Notes: generated by a model not told the origin, from the letters alone. A stretch of DNA of 64,000 nt from Hymenobacter psoromatis (GCA_001596155.1 CP014771.1:124001-188000), one strand, 5' to 3'. Counted from the first letter of the stretch, positions 8,407 to 17,022 are shown. Program-made: numbers and translations.

Positions 8407-9105
8407 ATGAAACTGCTGCTTGCCACCCTCCCGTTTGGGCTATTGGTCCTTGTCCACGCGCCGATTTTACCTGTGGCTAAACCTAACCCCGCCACCCGCG
8501 CCCTACCCCCCGACAGCACCACCGTGCGCCTGCGCTACGGGGTCGAAAGCGCCGACCTCACTGAGCTGATGGGCCACGTGCTGCACGTCGAAAAGCACCG
8601 CCTGGAGCTGCGCGACCGCCGCTTGGCCGGCCGCCACCTGCGCCTCACGCTGCAAGAATACCGACGCGGTGTGCCCGGCCCCGAAAAGTCCCTCGATTCA
8701 GACGCCAGTCTTACCCGCCTCGACTCGGCGGGCCGCCTGGCGATTACCATTTACGCCCGTCAAGTAGCAGAAAATAAAGTAGAGAACACCTTCATTCTGC
8801 CCCGCGCGGCTCTGCCCCGCACCTTCACTGCTATGCCCGGCCAAGCCGATAACTACAGCCTGCGTTTCGATATCCACCCGCTGCGCCGCTCGCCCGACCA
8901 AACCGGGGCTGCCCCCACCAGCCCCGCCACGGAGTTCAAGCTACCCATCGGCCCCACCGCCATCCTGGCCGTGTACACCCTACCCTATGAAAAAGACGGC
9001 TTCTCCTATTACTGCAACCTGGCCCAAAGCCGCGTGCCCGTGACCGAGTGGTACAGCCGCTTCAACGTGCCTCATTTCATAGTGTACCGCGCGCGGGTGG
9101 AGTAA
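8407..9105 (+). CDS. Secreted protein of unknown function, divergent from the two-component system
   Basis: A 232-residue protein with an N-terminal signal (MKLLLATLPFGLLVLVHAPI), no lipobox and no domain I recognise. The rest is a mixed polar chain with TVRLRYGVESADLTELMGHV and a C-terminal part rich in aromatic residues (DGFSYYCNLAQ). It is transcribed away from the histidine kinase, and the TTAAC operator lies between them, so it is a good candidate target of that regulator. No homology-based function is offered. Confidence 0.65.
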   Translation: MKLLLATLPFGLLVLVHAPILPVAKPNPATRALPPDSTTVRLRYGVESADLTELMGHVLHVEKHRLELRDRRLAGRHLRLTLQEYRRGVPGPEKSLDSDASLTRLDSAGRLAITIYARQVAENKVENTFILPRAALPRTFTAMPGQADNYSLRFDIHPLRRSPDQTGAAPTSPATEFKLPIGPTAILAVYTLPYEKDGFSYYCNLAQSRVPVTEWYSRFNVPHFIVYRARVE

Positions 9106-9124
9106 GCGCGGGGAGTTCAGACAC

Positions 9125-9226
9125 GGGGCGGGCTGCCGGCTTTTTGGCCGGCTGTCCGCTCATCGTCAGAACAAGCGGCGCGCCCGACGAGCGGACAGCC
9201 GGCGAAAAAAGCCGGCAGCCCGCCCC
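9125..9226. repeat. GC-rich inverted repeat
   Basis: GGGGCGGGCTGCCGGC... pairs with GCCGGCAGCCCGCCCC at 9211-9226, with inner arms GCCGGCTGTCCGCTC / GAGCGGACAGCCGGC. It follows the secreted-protein gene and may act as its terminator; no second copy was found in this window. Confidence 0.85.
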
Positions 9227-9248
9227 CCCTGGCTTTCTGAAACAGCAA

Positions 9249-9330
9249 TTTGGTAAGAATAAAAATCGTTTACAATAATACTTACCAGCACTGGTAAGTA
9301 TTATTGTAAACGATTTTTATTCTTACCAAA
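9249..9330. promoter_or_regulatory. 82-bp perfect AT-rich palindrome upstream of an XRE regulator
   Basis: Two 40-base arms match perfectly around a central CA at 9289-9290. Each arm carries GGTAAG at its outer end and CTTACC at its inner end, so the hexamer half-site appears four times. It ends 12 bases before the ATG of the XRE-type gene. It could be an autoregulatory operator, a terminator or an intact mobile palindrome. Confidence 0.8.
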
Positions 9331-9342
9331 GTCTTTTACCTC

Positions 9343-9885
9343 ATGTCCCGTCGTGCTGCTTACTCTTCCTCGCCGCTGGCCGTGCTGCGCCGCCATTTCG
9401 GGCTTCCGCAAGACACGCTGGCCTCCTTTCTGCGCGTGACTCCGGCGCAGCTCAGTCGCCTCGAAGCTGGCCACCGCAGCCTCAGCGCGGCCGTGATTGC
9501 GCGCCTGCTGCCCCTGCTACACGCCCTGCCCGACCCCGCTGCGCCTCCCGATGCCGAAGAGCCCGCCGCCCACCTGGCCCCGCCCGCTGCCGCCCCGCTG
9601 GCCGCCCGCCTGGACCAGTGCCAGCACCAGGCCCGCCAGCTGCGCCGCGAGTTGGCGGCCCTCACCACCATGCTAACCAGCGCCCGCCGCTGGCAGCAGG
9701 CCTTACCTCCCCTCCTGGCCACGGCCGAAGACGAGCGCGCCCGCGCCTGGCTGCTGCGCCGCCAAGAGCAAGCCGCCGCCGACCTCGACAGCGAAGCGGC
9801 CGCGCGCTACCACCTGCTGCGCCTGCGCCTAGCCGCGTTGGAAAGCGAATCCGCCGGGCTGGCCGCCCTGCTGGGCGCAGGCTAA
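9343..9885 (+). CDS. XRE-family helix-turn-helix regulator with coiled-coil tail
   Basis: A 180-residue protein. Residues 12-62 form a Cro/C1-type helix-turn-helix (LRRHFGLPQDTLASFLRV, TPAQLSRLEAGHRSLS). A short Pro/Ala-rich linker leads to a long Gln/Arg/Leu-rich helical region (LDQCQHQARQLRRELAALTT onward) that probably mediates oligomerisation. A bare HTH plus coiled coil, with no ligand-binding domain, suits an autoregulator binding a long symmetrical site, and such a site lies directly upstream. No operon partner is seen: the next gene is convergent. Confidence 0.8.
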   Translation: MSRRAAYSSSPLAVLRRHFGLPQDTLASFLRVTPAQLSRLEAGHRSLSAAVIARLLPLLHALPDPAAPPDAEEPAAHLAPPAAAPLAARLDQCQHQARQLRRELAALTTMLTSARRWQQALPPLLATAEDERARAWLLRRQEQAAADLDSEAAARYHLLRLRLAALESESAGLAALLGAG

Positions 9886-9919
9886 GCAGCCGCGCGTAAA
9901 TACTAATTTCGCAACCGCG

Positions 9920-10606
9920 CTACCGGCTAACCACCATCACCAGCTCCGCGCTATTAAACACGCTAGCCGGCGAAATAACCGGCTCATCCAGCGGCAGCCG
10001 GTTGCCGTAGCGCTCGCGCAGCTTGGCCCGCACGGCGGGATTCGTCAGGTCGAAGTCGCGCAGCTGCTGCAACCGCCCCAGCTGCCGGTGCAGCCCCCGG
10101 TCGTACACCTTCCAAATCAGCTCGGAGCAATAAATCTGCTCGTCCGACCAGTTGAAGGCCAGGTCGTAATCGCGCCCCAGCAGTGGTTGGCCCGCCGCCC
10201 GCAGCCGGGCCAGCGCGGCCGGCGTGAGGGCCATTGCCGCGTCGCGCAGCCGCTTCACCACGAAGTGCCCGCCCTGCCCCCGTGCCACCCAGCTACTAAG
10301 CGGCGTCAGCTTCACCGGCTGCACCGCCTCGAATACCTGCCACTCGCCATTGGTTTTGTAAAGCAGCCCGCAGTGGCTGTACGGCGAGTGCGTAGCCAGC
10401 TGAATGGCCCGGCTTTGCGCCGATTGGGAGGTGTGAAAAATGAGGTCGCCTTCGTGCAGCGTAGCGGCCAGCGTTGCTACGACGGCCGTAGCCTGCCGGG
10501 CCGCCTGCCAGTGGTGGAGTTTGGCGGACAGGCGGGGGTAGGCGAGTAGGCTGGCCGCGCCAACCACCAAGAACAATGAGAATACTAGCTTACCTGGTAG
10601 CGACAT
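9920..10606 (-). CDS. YiiX/YebB-like NlpC/P60 cysteine hydrolase
   Basis: A 228-residue protein with an N-terminal hydrophobic segment (LVFSLFLVVGAASLLAY) and a permuted papain-like fold of the YiiX group. Characteristic pieces are LHEGDLIFHTSQSAQSRAIQ, the catalytic His in YSHCGLLYK and the catalytic Cys in IYCSELIWKVYDR. Related proteins are amidases or lipid/peptide hydrolases at the envelope; the substrate is not known here. The ATG at 10606 is chosen because it lies one base after the TAA of the upstream DUF4262 gene; an in-frame extension upstream is Lys-rich antisense-like sequence. Confidence 0.8.
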   Translation of the reverse strand: MSLPGKLVFSLFLVVGAASLLAYPRLSAKLHHWQAARQATAVVATLAATLHEGDLIFHTSQSAQSRAIQLATHSPYSHCGLLYKTNGEWQVFEAVQPVKLTPLSSWVARGQGGHFVVKRLRDAAMALTPAALARLRAAGQPLLGRDYDLAFNWSDEQIYCSELIWKVYDRGLHRQLGRLQQLRDFDLTNPAVRAKLRERYGNRLPLDEPVISPASVFNSAELVMVVSR

Positions 10607-10607
10607 A

Positions 10608-11393
10608 TTAATCGTCGGTTTCTTCTTCCTCGTCCTCTTCTGTTGATTCGTGCTCCTCTTTTTGCCACTCAGCGGCTTCAACTATTCGCCGGGCCTGCCA
10701 GCCGTAATTAAGCTGAAACAATTCGTTGACTGTCGGGTCGCGTTTTACTATCTCATCCAACCTCACCACTTTTAGGTCATCAATGTCATAGCTGGTGTCA
10801 CACAAAAATTGCCAGTCGCCATCGGCTTCGTGAATGACACGCAAAATGGATGAGCCTTCTAAAACCTGCCGGGTAGTAAAAACTGCTATGTTTCGCTCCT
10901 CTCGAAATTTAAAATCCAGGTTGCGGTCAAGCAAAGGCTGCCCAGCTTTCCAGTTAGGGTTGAAGCCTTCTTCCCAAGGAAACAGCGCCTGCATATCCGG
11001 CCAGACTATTTGCAGCGCCGGAAAATCCCGGCCTTGATTGAACCAGATGCCATAGCCAAAATAGTCGTCGTACCACTCCTTAGCCACGGGCAGCAACCGC
11101 ACATCGTAGTCGCCTATAAAATCGGGATATCCAAGGCTTAGGTCAGGCGCGGGCTGCTTATCCAGCAATTCCTTGCCTGACCAAAGTACCGAGTGCAGTA
11201 AATCCAGATTCAGGCCGAAGCAGATAAGCTCGGGGTAGCCGTAGGTTCTATACAACCCAATCGTGTAGGCAAAGCTGGACGAATAGCCGTCGCCCTTAAT
11301 CTGAACGACGTGAAACCCATATTTTTCTACGTCGCCGATTATTTTCTTTTCAGCGGCAGCATCGTGCGCGGCGTGTTCTTCCGGCGTAGCCAT
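10608..11393 (-). CDS. DUF4262 protein
   Basis: A 261-residue cytoplasmic protein. The N-terminal block (VEKYGFHVVQIKGDGYSSSF, AYTIGLYRTYGYPELICFGL) is the DUF4262 signature, and a very acidic C-terminus follows (EEHESTEEDEEEETDD). DUF4262 proteins have no established biochemical role and often occur as orphan or toxin-immunity-associated genes. It sits 5 bases downstream of fabG and one base before the YiiX-like gene, so the three are probably co-transcribed. Base composition is visibly lower in GC than fabG, suggesting it joined the operon later. Confidence 0.75.
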   Translation of the reverse strand: MATPEEHAAHDAAAEKKIIGDVEKYGFHVVQIKGDGYSSSFAYTIGLYRTYGYPELICFGLNLDLLHSVLWSGKELLDKQPAPDLSLGYPDFIGDYDVRLLPVAKEWYDDYFGYGIWFNQGRDFPALQIVWPDMQALFPWEEGFNPNWKAGQPLLDRNLDFKFREERNIAVFTTRQVLEGSSILRVIHEADGDWQFLCDTSYDIDDLKVVRLDEIVKRDPTVNELFQLNYGWQARRIVEAAEWQKEEHESTEEDEEEETDD

Positions 11394-11398
11394 AATTC

Positions 11399-12148
11399 TT
11401 ACGTCAGCATTCCGCCATCCACTTGCAGCACCTGCCCGGTGATATACGCCGAGTCATCCGAGGCCAGAAACGCCGTGGCTTTGGCCACATCCTCCGGCGA
11501 GCCACCGCGCCGGAGCGGGATGGCTTTGCGCCACTCCTCCACCTGCTTGGGGTCGAGGGCGTCGGTCATCTCGGTTTCGATGAAGCCGGGGGCGATGGCG
11601 TTGCAGCGGATATTGCGCGAGCCCAGCTCCAGGGCCACCGACTTGGTGAAGCCGATGATGCCGGCCTTGCTGGCGGCGTAGTTGGCCTGCCCGGCGTTGC
11701 CCTTGATGCCCACCACCGAAGTCATATTAATAATGCTGCCGGCTTTGGCGCGCATCATGGGCTTGGTGGCGGCCTTGGTGAGGTTGAAAACCGATTTTAA
11801 GTTTACGTTGAGCACGTTGTCCCACTGCGCCTCGCTCATGCGCATGAGCAGGCCGTCCTGCGTAATGCCCGCGTTGTTGACCACGATATCGAGCTTGCCG
11901 AACTCGGCCACCACGTCATCGACCAGCTTTTCGGCTTGGGCGAAGTCGGCGGCGTCGGAGCGGTAGCCCTTGACTTTGGTGCCGTGAGCGCTTAGCTCGG
12001 CTTCCAGCGCCTGACCTTTTTCGACCGACGATAAATAGGTGAACGCTACCTGCGCGCCCTGCTGGGCAAACAACGTGGCAATGGCGCGGCCAATGCCCTT
12101 CGAGGCCCCGGTGATGAGGGCGACTTTTCCGGCGAGAGTTTGATTCAT
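11399..12148 (-). CDS. fabG: 3-oxoacyl-ACP reductase FabG
   Basis: A 249-residue NADPH-dependent ketoreductase of fatty-acid elongation. All classical SDR features are present: cofactor motif ITGASKGIGRAIA, NNAG at about residue 91, catalytic Ser in MTSVVG, YAASK (Tyr and Lys), and C-terminal TGQVLQVDGGMLT typical of FabG. Length and sequence fit the housekeeping enzyme. It leads the operon with DUF4262 and YiiX-like genes and is divergent from the flavoprotein gene, the two being separated by an inverted repeat. Confidence 0.95.
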   Translation of the reverse strand: MNQTLAGKVALITGASKGIGRAIATLFAQQGAQVAFTYLSSVEKGQALEAELSAHGTKVKGYRSDAADFAQAEKLVDDVVAEFGKLDIVVNNAGITQDGLLMRMSEAQWDNVLNVNLKSVFNLTKAATKPMMRAKAGSIINMTSVVGIKGNAGQANYAASKAGIIGFTKSVALELGSRNIRCNAIAPGFIETEMTDALDPKQVEEWRKAIPLRRGGSPEDVAKATAFLASDDSAYITGQVLQVDGGMLT

Positions 12149-12162
12149 GGGGCGAAAGTAGC

Positions 12163-12241
12163 GTAGGGTAAGGGTTAGCTTGCCGTTCTTTGAGCCGAAA
12201 GTCTCGCCGAACTACTTCCGGCAAGCTAACCTTTACCCTAC
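12163..12241. repeat. Inverted repeat with TTAGCTTGCCG arms (family 4)
   Basis: GTAGGGTAAGGGTTAGCTTG...CCG pairs with CGGCAAGCTAACCTTTACCCTAC. It lies between divergent starts and ends two bases before the ATG at 12243, so it occupies the promoter or leader rather than a terminator position. Related copies occur at 16108 and 42833. Confidence 0.8.
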
Positions 12242-12242
12242 C

Positions 12243-13478
12243 ATGTCCGACATCTGTATTCTGGGCGCGGGGCCCGGCGGGGCGCTGGCGGCGCTGCACC
12301 TGGCCCGCGCCGGCCAACCCTGCCTGCTGCTGGACCGCGCCACGTTTCCGCGCGATAAAGTCTGCGGCGACGCGCTCAGCGGCAAGGTGCTGGCCGAGCT
12401 GCGCCACCTGGGCGGCCCGCTGCTGGAGCGCCTGCGGGCGCTGGGCACCGGCAGCGCCAGCGCGGGCATCAATTTTTTCGCCCCCAACGGTCGCGAGGTG
12501 AGCGTGCCCTTCCGGCCCGGCGACAGCACTGCCGCCCGCCCGCCCGACGGCTATGTGCTCAAGCGCCTCGATTTCGACAATATGCTCGTGGAGGAGGTGC
12601 GCCAGCAGCCGCTCATCGAGTTCCGCGAAAATTGCGACGTAGCCCGCACCGAGCGCACCGCCACCGGCTGGCAGCTCTTCGACAAAGAGGGTAGGGAAGT
12701 GGCGCAGTGCCGGCTGCTGCTAGCCGCCAGCGGGGCGCAGTCGGAGTTTGCGCGCAAGGTGGCGGGCCACCCGCTGGAGCCCGCCCACCACTGCGCCGGC
12801 CTGCGGGCCTACTACCGCGGCGTGCGCGGCCTGCACCCGCAGCACCACGTGGAGCTGCATTTCCTGCCCGAGCTGCTGCCCGGCTACCTCTGGGTGTTTC
12901 CGATGGCCAATGGCGAGGCTAACGTGGGGGTAGGAATGCTGACCAAGGACGTGGCCAGGCACCGCGTGAACCTGCGCGAGAAGTTTCAGCATCTGCTCAC
13001 TACGCACCCCGCCTTCCGCGAGCGCTTCGCGGCGGCCGAGCGCCAGGGGCCGGTGCGCGGCTGGGGCCTGCCGCTGGGCTCCAAGCGCCGGGTAATTTCC
13101 GGCGATAATTACCTGCTGCTCGGCGACGCGGGCTCGCTCATCGACCCGTTTTCGGGCGAGGGCATCAGCCACGCGATGGTCAGCGGCCGCCACGCCGCCG
13201 ACTGGGCCGGCCGGGCGCTGGCGACGCAGGATTTTTCGGCCAGGTTTCTACTGGGCTACGACGCGGCCGTGTACCGCCGCCTGGGTCAGGAGCTGCGCCT
13301 GAGCACCTACCTGCAGCGCCTGGTGCGCTGGCCGGGCCTGTTCAACTTCGTGGCCAATCGCGCCGCCCACAACCCCACGCTGGCCGAAACCCTCTCGCAG
13401 ATGTTTCTGGATATTGACCTGCGCGAACGCCTCAAGCAGCCCAGATTTTATTTGAAGCTGCTGTTTGGTAGTAAATAA
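12243..13478 (+). CDS. FAD-dependent oxidoreductase, geranylgeranyl-reductase family
   Basis: A 411-residue flavoprotein. The N-terminal dinucleotide fold is CILGAGPGGALAALHLARAG, followed by LLLDRATFPRDKVCGDALSG, the motif typical of geranylgeranyl reductase/halogenase-like enzymes, and the second FAD motif LLGDAGSLIDPFSGEGISHA near residue 290. Such enzymes reduce isoprenoid chains or act on quinone-like substrates; the substrate is unresolved. The ATG at 12243 is chosen over an upstream in-frame start because the latter lies within the inverted repeat and precedes the FAD motif by an unrelated stretch. Confidence 0.85.
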   Translation: MSDICILGAGPGGALAALHLARAGQPCLLLDRATFPRDKVCGDALSGKVLAELRHLGGPLLERLRALGTGSASAGINFFAPNGREVSVPFRPGDSTAARPPDGYVLKRLDFDNMLVEEVRQQPLIEFRENCDVARTERTATGWQLFDKEGREVAQCRLLLAASGAQSEFARKVAGHPLEPAHHCAGLRAYYRGVRGLHPQHHVELHFLPELLPGYLWVFPMANGEANVGVGMLTKDVARHRVNLREKFQHLLTTHPAFRERFAAAERQGPVRGWGLPLGSKRRVISGDNYLLLGDAGSLIDPFSGEGISHAMVSGRHAADWAGRALATQDFSARFLLGYDAAVYRRLGQELRLSTYLQRLVRWPGLFNFVANRAAHNPTLAETLSQMFLDIDLRERLKQPRFYLKLLFGSK

Positions 13479-13508
13479 GCGGTTAGCTATTTGGTTTTCA
13501 GTAAAAAT

Positions 13509-13619
13509 AAAGGCCGTCATGCTGAGCTTGTCGAAGCATCTCTACCGCGTAAGTAACTCCTGACGTTGGGATTACTTACGCGGTAGAGATGCTTTGACAA
13601 GCTCAGCATGACGGCCTTT
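13509..13619. repeat. Family-1 inverted repeat (copy 2)
   Basis: AAAGGCCGTCATGCTGAGCT... pairs with ...AGCTCAGCATGACGGCCTTT; inner arms CTCTACCGCGTAAGTAA / TTACTTACGCGGTAGAG. One G-T wobble is present. Degenerate outer arms (TTAGCTATTTGG / CCAACAGCTAA) extend the symmetry. It lies between convergent genes. Confidence 0.9.
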
Positions 13620-13650
13620 CTTCTCTTCAGAAGCCAACAGCTAAAAAATC

Positions 13651-14463
13651 TTACAAATCCGATAGCGGCTCGGCGGCCAGGTGCTCCAGGCCGTGGGGGC
13701 CGTCTTCCTGCTCGATGCGCTTGGCGGCCCGCACCAGCGACGAGCTGAAAATAAACTCGCGCAGCTCCGGCACTTCGGCGTTCAAAATCTCATCCTTGTT
13801 GCCGTCCCACAGCTTTTTGCCCTGGTGCAGGAAAATAATGTGGTCGCCAATACCCACCACCGAGTTCATGTCGTGGGTAATGATGGCAGTAGTAATGTCG
13901 TATTCGTGGGTGATTTCCGAAATCAATTCGTCAATCTTGATGCTCGTGGCCGGGTCGAGGCCCGAGTTGGGCTCGTCGCAAAACAGGTACTTGCAATTGG
14001 GCGCGATGGCGCGGGCAATGCCCACGCGCTTCTTCATGCCGCCCGAAATCTCGGAGGGCATCTTGTTGGCCGCGTTTTCGAGCCCCACGCGCTTGAGGCA
14101 AAACTCCACGCGGTCGCGGCGCTCCTCCAGGGTCATGTCGGGCGTCAGCATTTGCAGCGGAAACTCCACGTTCTTGGCCACCGTCATCGAGTCGAACAAG
14201 GCCGAACCCTGAAACAGCATCCCGATTTTGCGCCGGATTTCCTGCCGGATGTCCACCTTATTATTGGTAAATACCGTCCCGTCGAAGGTGATAGAGCCAA
14301 TGTCGGGCTTCATCAGCCCCACAATGCACGAAAGCAGCACGCTTTTGCCCGTGCCCGAGCCGCCGAGCAGCAAATTGCACTTGCCTGTTTCGAGCGTGCA
14401 GCTAATGCCTTTCAGCACCTGGTTGCCGTCGAATGATTTTTCGATGTTGGATATTTCAATCAT
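13651..14463 (-). CDS. mlaF: ABC transporter ATP-binding protein, MlaF-like
   Basis: A 270-residue ATPase of the retrograde phospholipid (MCE/Mla) transport system, working at the inner membrane with the MlaE permease. Visible motifs are Walker A GGSGTGKS, Q-loop LFQGSALFDSMTV, signature EISGGMKKRVGIARA, Walker B YLFCDEPNSGLDP and switch His in IITHDMNSV. The GSALFDSMTV stretch and NSGLDP are characteristic of the MlaF group. It follows mlaE on the same strand about 100 bases downstream. A substrate-binding MlaD homologue is not in the window. Confidence 0.9.
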   Translation of the reverse strand: MIEISNIEKSFDGNQVLKGISCTLETGKCNLLLGGSGTGKSVLLSCIVGLMKPDIGSITFDGTVFTNNKVDIRQEIRRKIGMLFQGSALFDSMTVAKNVEFPLQMLTPDMTLEERRDRVEFCLKRVGLENAANKMPSEISGGMKKRVGIARAIAPNCKYLFCDEPNSGLDPATSIKIDELISEITHEYDITTAIITHDMNSVVGIGDHIIFLHQGKKLWDGNKDEILNAEVPELREFIFSSSLVRAAKRIEQEDGPHGLEHLAAEPLSDL

Positions 14464-14472
14464 AACTTCACA

Positions 14473-14561
14473 AGGGGTGAATGGATAAATGAGTGAATGG
14501 GTGAATGCTATAGGGCGTATTAGGACGCTTCACTCATTCACTCACTCACCCATCCACCCAT
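14473..14561. repeat. GTGAATG-word imperfect inverted repeat between mlaE and mlaF
   Basis: The left half is built from repeats of GTGAATG/GAGTGAATGGGTG and the right half from the complement (CACTCATTCACTCACTCACC). It belongs to the short-word AT-rich class also seen at 41735, 48893 and 52868. Confidence 0.6.
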
Positions 14562-14564
14562 TGA

Positions 14565-15317
14565 CTATAAAAGTATGGCCGCCAGCGCGTAGTCGGCCAG
14601 CAGAATGGCGATGATGGAGTTGGTGACGGCGGACGTGCTGGCCGCGCCTACTTCCAACGCACCGCCTTCGGTGTAAAAGCCTTTGTAGGCCGAAATGCCC
14701 GACACCAGGAAGGCAAAAACCACGGCCTTGATAAGGGCGAAGTAAATATTATAGGGAATAAAATCGGTGCGAATGCCCTCAATATAGTCCTGCGGGGCCA
14801 TTACGCCCGACAGCGTGCCGGCCAGGTAGCCACCCAAAATGCTGAGCGCCATTGCCAGAATCACCAGCAGCGGAAACATGAACATGGCCGCCAGAATGCG
14901 GGGTAGGACGAGGTAGGAAGTCGAATTAATACCCATTACCTCCAGCGCCGAAATCTGCTCCGTAATGCGCATCGTGCCCAGGCCGCCCGCGATAGCCGAG
15001 CCCACTTTGCCCGCCAGCACAATGCTGGTAATCGTGGGTGCCAGCTCCAGAATCGTCATCTCGCGCACCATATAGCCGATGGTGGACTTCGGGATGAGCG
15101 GGTTGGTTAGGTTGTAGGCAATCTGGACGCAGGTTACGGCCCCGATGAAAGTCGCAACCAGACCCACGACAAAGACGGAGTTGACCCCAATGAGCGTGGC
15201 TTCTTCGAAGAAGCGTTTCCACAATATCTTGAACCGCTCGGTGCGGGTCATCATGTTGTAGAGAAATAGAACGAAGGAGCCGAAAGTTTTTAGCATATAA
15301 GTAGAAAAAAGGACCAT
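14565..15317 (-). CDS. mlaE: ABC transporter permease, MlaE-like
   Basis: A permease of about 250 residues with the MlaE signature region MVREMTILELAPTITSIVLA and GKVGSAIAGGLGTMRITEQI, then several hydrophobic helices (IYFALIKAVVFAFLVSGISA). It moves lipids across the inner membrane together with MlaF. The longer open frame up to 15653 is antisense of the neighbouring SDR gene. The ATG at 15317 gives the usual family length; a second ATG at 15296 (MLKTFGSFV) is equally possible. It is divergent from the SDR gene at 15394. Confidence 0.88.
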   Translation of the reverse strand: MVLFSTYMLKTFGSFVLFLYNMMTRTERFKILWKRFFEEATLIGVNSVFVVGLVATFIGAVTCVQIAYNLTNPLIPKSTIGYMVREMTILELAPTITSIVLAGKVGSAIAGGLGTMRITEQISALEVMGINSTSYLVLPRILAAMFMFPLLVILAMALSILGGYLAGTLSGVMAPQDYIEGIRTDFIPYNIYFALIKAVVFAFLVSGISAYKGFYTEGGALEVGAASTSAVTNSIIAILLADYALAAILL

Positions 15318-15393
15318 CGAAAACCGGCCGGACGCCCTATAAACCGCCGCGGCCGGGCATCTTTGCGCGTCATACGTATAAAGGTAGAAAAGA

Positions 15394-16104
15394 GTGGCCT
15401 CAACAACGGAGTTAATCGCGATAACGGGGGGTAGCCAGGGCATCGGGCGGGCCCTGGTACTGAGTTTTTTAGCCGCCGGGTTTAGCGTGGCCACCTGCGC
15501 CCGCCGGCCCGAAGATTTAGCGGCCCTGGCAGGGGCCTGCCCCGGCCGGCCCCTGCACACCCTGCCCGCCGACCTGAGCCAGCCCGCCGACTGCCAGCGC
15601 TTTGCCGCGTTCGTGCTGGCGCTGGGCCAGCCGCTGGGCGCGCTCATCAACAACGCCGGGGCCTATGTGCCCGGCCGCTTCCAGGATGAGCCCGCCGACG
15701 GCTCGCGGCTGCGCGACATGCTGAATGTGAATTTATTAAGCGCCTACGACGTGACGCGCGCGCTGCTGCCCACGCTGCTAGGGCAGGGTAGGGGCCACAT
15801 TTTCACCATCTGCTCCACGGCCAGCATCATGCCCTACCCCAACGGCGGCTCCTACGGCGTGGCCAAATTCGCGCTACTCGGCTACACCAAAACCCTGCGC
15901 GAAGAAGTGAAAGCCCAGGGCTTGCGCGTGACGGCCGTGCTGCCCGGTGCCACCCTCACCCGCAGCTGGGAGGGGGTAGGGCTGCCCCCCGAGCGCTTCA
16001 TCGACCCCGCCGACGTGGCCCAGGCCGTGCTCAGCGCCTACCAGCTTTCGCCCCACGCCGTGGTCGAGGAACTACTTATTCGCCCCCAATTAGGTGATAT
16101 TTAG
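15394..16104 (+). CDS. Short-chain dehydrogenase/reductase
   Basis: A 236-residue classical SDR: cofactor motif ITGGSQGIGRALVLSF, NNAG in LINNAGAYVP, catalytic Ser in CSTASIM and YGVAKFALLGYTK (Tyr-x-x-x-Lys). Start is a GTG at 15394, since no ATG lies between the upstream in-frame stop and the cofactor motif. The substrate is unknown; it may be a carbonyl reductase or sepiapterin-reductase-like enzyme. It is monocistronic and followed by an inverted repeat. Confidence 0.85.
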   Translation: MASTTELIAITGGSQGIGRALVLSFLAAGFSVATCARRPEDLAALAGACPGRPLHTLPADLSQPADCQRFAAFVLALGQPLGALINNAGAYVPGRFQDEPADGSRLRDMLNVNLLSAYDVTRALLPTLLGQGRGHIFTICSTASIMPYPNGGSYGVAKFALLGYTKTLREEVKAQGLRVTAVLPGATLTRSWEGVGLPPERFIDPADVAQAVLSAYQLSPHAVVEELLIRPQLGDI

Positions 16105-16107
16105 AAG

Positions 16108-16209
16108 ATGTGCGGTAAGCTTTGGCTTGCCGGGAAGTGTAGGGTAGGCTTCAGCCTGCCGCCGGTAGTTTGTGAATGCTAAAACGGCAAGCTAAAGCTT
16201 AGCGCACAT
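16108..16209. repeat. Inverted repeat with GCTTTGGCTTGCCG arms (family 4)
   Basis: ATGTGCGGTAAGCTTTGGCT pairs imperfectly with AGCTAAAGCTTAGCGCACAT. The interior holds a second, shorter palindrome-like stretch (GTAGGGTAGGCTTCAGCCTGCC). It lies between convergent genes. Confidence 0.75.
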
Positions 16210-16220
16210 TCCCTACTCCC

Positions 16221-17000
16221 TCATTCCTTCACCAAGTGGCTGGGGTTCTTGCCCTGCGGGTCAACCAGCCCCGGATTACCGGAATAATAAAACGTGCCCG
16301 TGCCATCGAGCACGCCGCCGATATTCTGGTTGGCCCGCACGTGGGCATCGCCAATCCAGGAGGGGTAGGTGTGGAAGTAGCAGAAGCGCGTGATGAGGGC
16401 GCTGGCGAAGAGAAAGCCGTTGCTGCCCAGGTTGGGGTGAAAATCCTCGGCCGTGCCCTGTAAGGTCATGTCGCCCGCGTCGTAAATATCAATAAACAAG
16501 TACACGCAATTAACATTCAGGTTGATATCGCCGGTGCCTGACGAATGCACGAACAGCGTATCCTGCCGAAACGGCCCGTCGGTCGTAACCAGGCCATAGC
16601 CGCGCTGCTCCACATCTTTGAGGTAGGGCAGGTGCAGGCGCACCTCGCGCGGCGTGCTGTAGCTGCGCACCCAATTGCAGCGGCTGGTGTTGCGAATAAG
16701 CAGGCGCTTCGGCCCCTGGTACTCGAATGTGATGTCATCAATCACGTTTTCGCCGGCCCGCACTTCAGCGTAGGTCGCCGTGTCGGGCACGATGGTCACA
16801 TCCACGTTGTCGTAGAGCACAATGTCCGTGAGGCCGCGCGTGATGGCGCGGCGCTGCGTGGTCACGCTGCCGTTGCTCTTGAGGCAGTCCGTGTCGTGGC
16901 CCGCCCCGCAGGCAGCCAGCGCCAGGCCGCCGGCCAGCAGGGCCGCCGCCCGGCGCAGCCCGGCCAGCGCGTTACTTTGTAGCGGTATTTGAAGTCGCAT
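16221..17000 (-). CDS. DUF2807 (GIN domain) lipoprotein
   Basis: A 259-residue predicted lipoprotein: signal peptide with lipobox LALAAC near residue 31, then a repetitive beta-structure of the GIN/DUF2807 type (GLTDIVLYDNVDVTIVPDTA, AEVRAGENVIDDITFE, SSGTGDINLNVNC, DAGDMTLQGTAEDF). These domains are found on Bacteroidota surface proteins and are thought to be adhesin-like; none here has a defined ligand. Its ATG is only 22 bases from the divergent SDR start, and TAAAATTTG (17013-17005, minus strand) resembles a -7 element very close to the start. Confidence 0.8.
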   Translation of the reverse strand: MRLQIPLQSNALAGLRRAAALLAGGLALAACGAGHDTDCLKSNGSVTTQRRAITRGLTDIVLYDNVDVTIVPDTATYAEVRAGENVIDDITFEYQGPKRLLIRNTSRCNWVRSYSTPREVRLHLPYLKDVEQRGYGLVTTDGPFRQDTLFVHSSGTGDINLNVNCVYLFIDIYDAGDMTLQGTAEDFHPNLGSNGFLFASALITRFCYFHTYPSWIGDAHVRANQNIGGVLDGTGTFYYSGNPGLVDPQGKNPSHLVKE

Positions 17001-17022
17001 CCGTCAAATTTTACCTGAAAGT

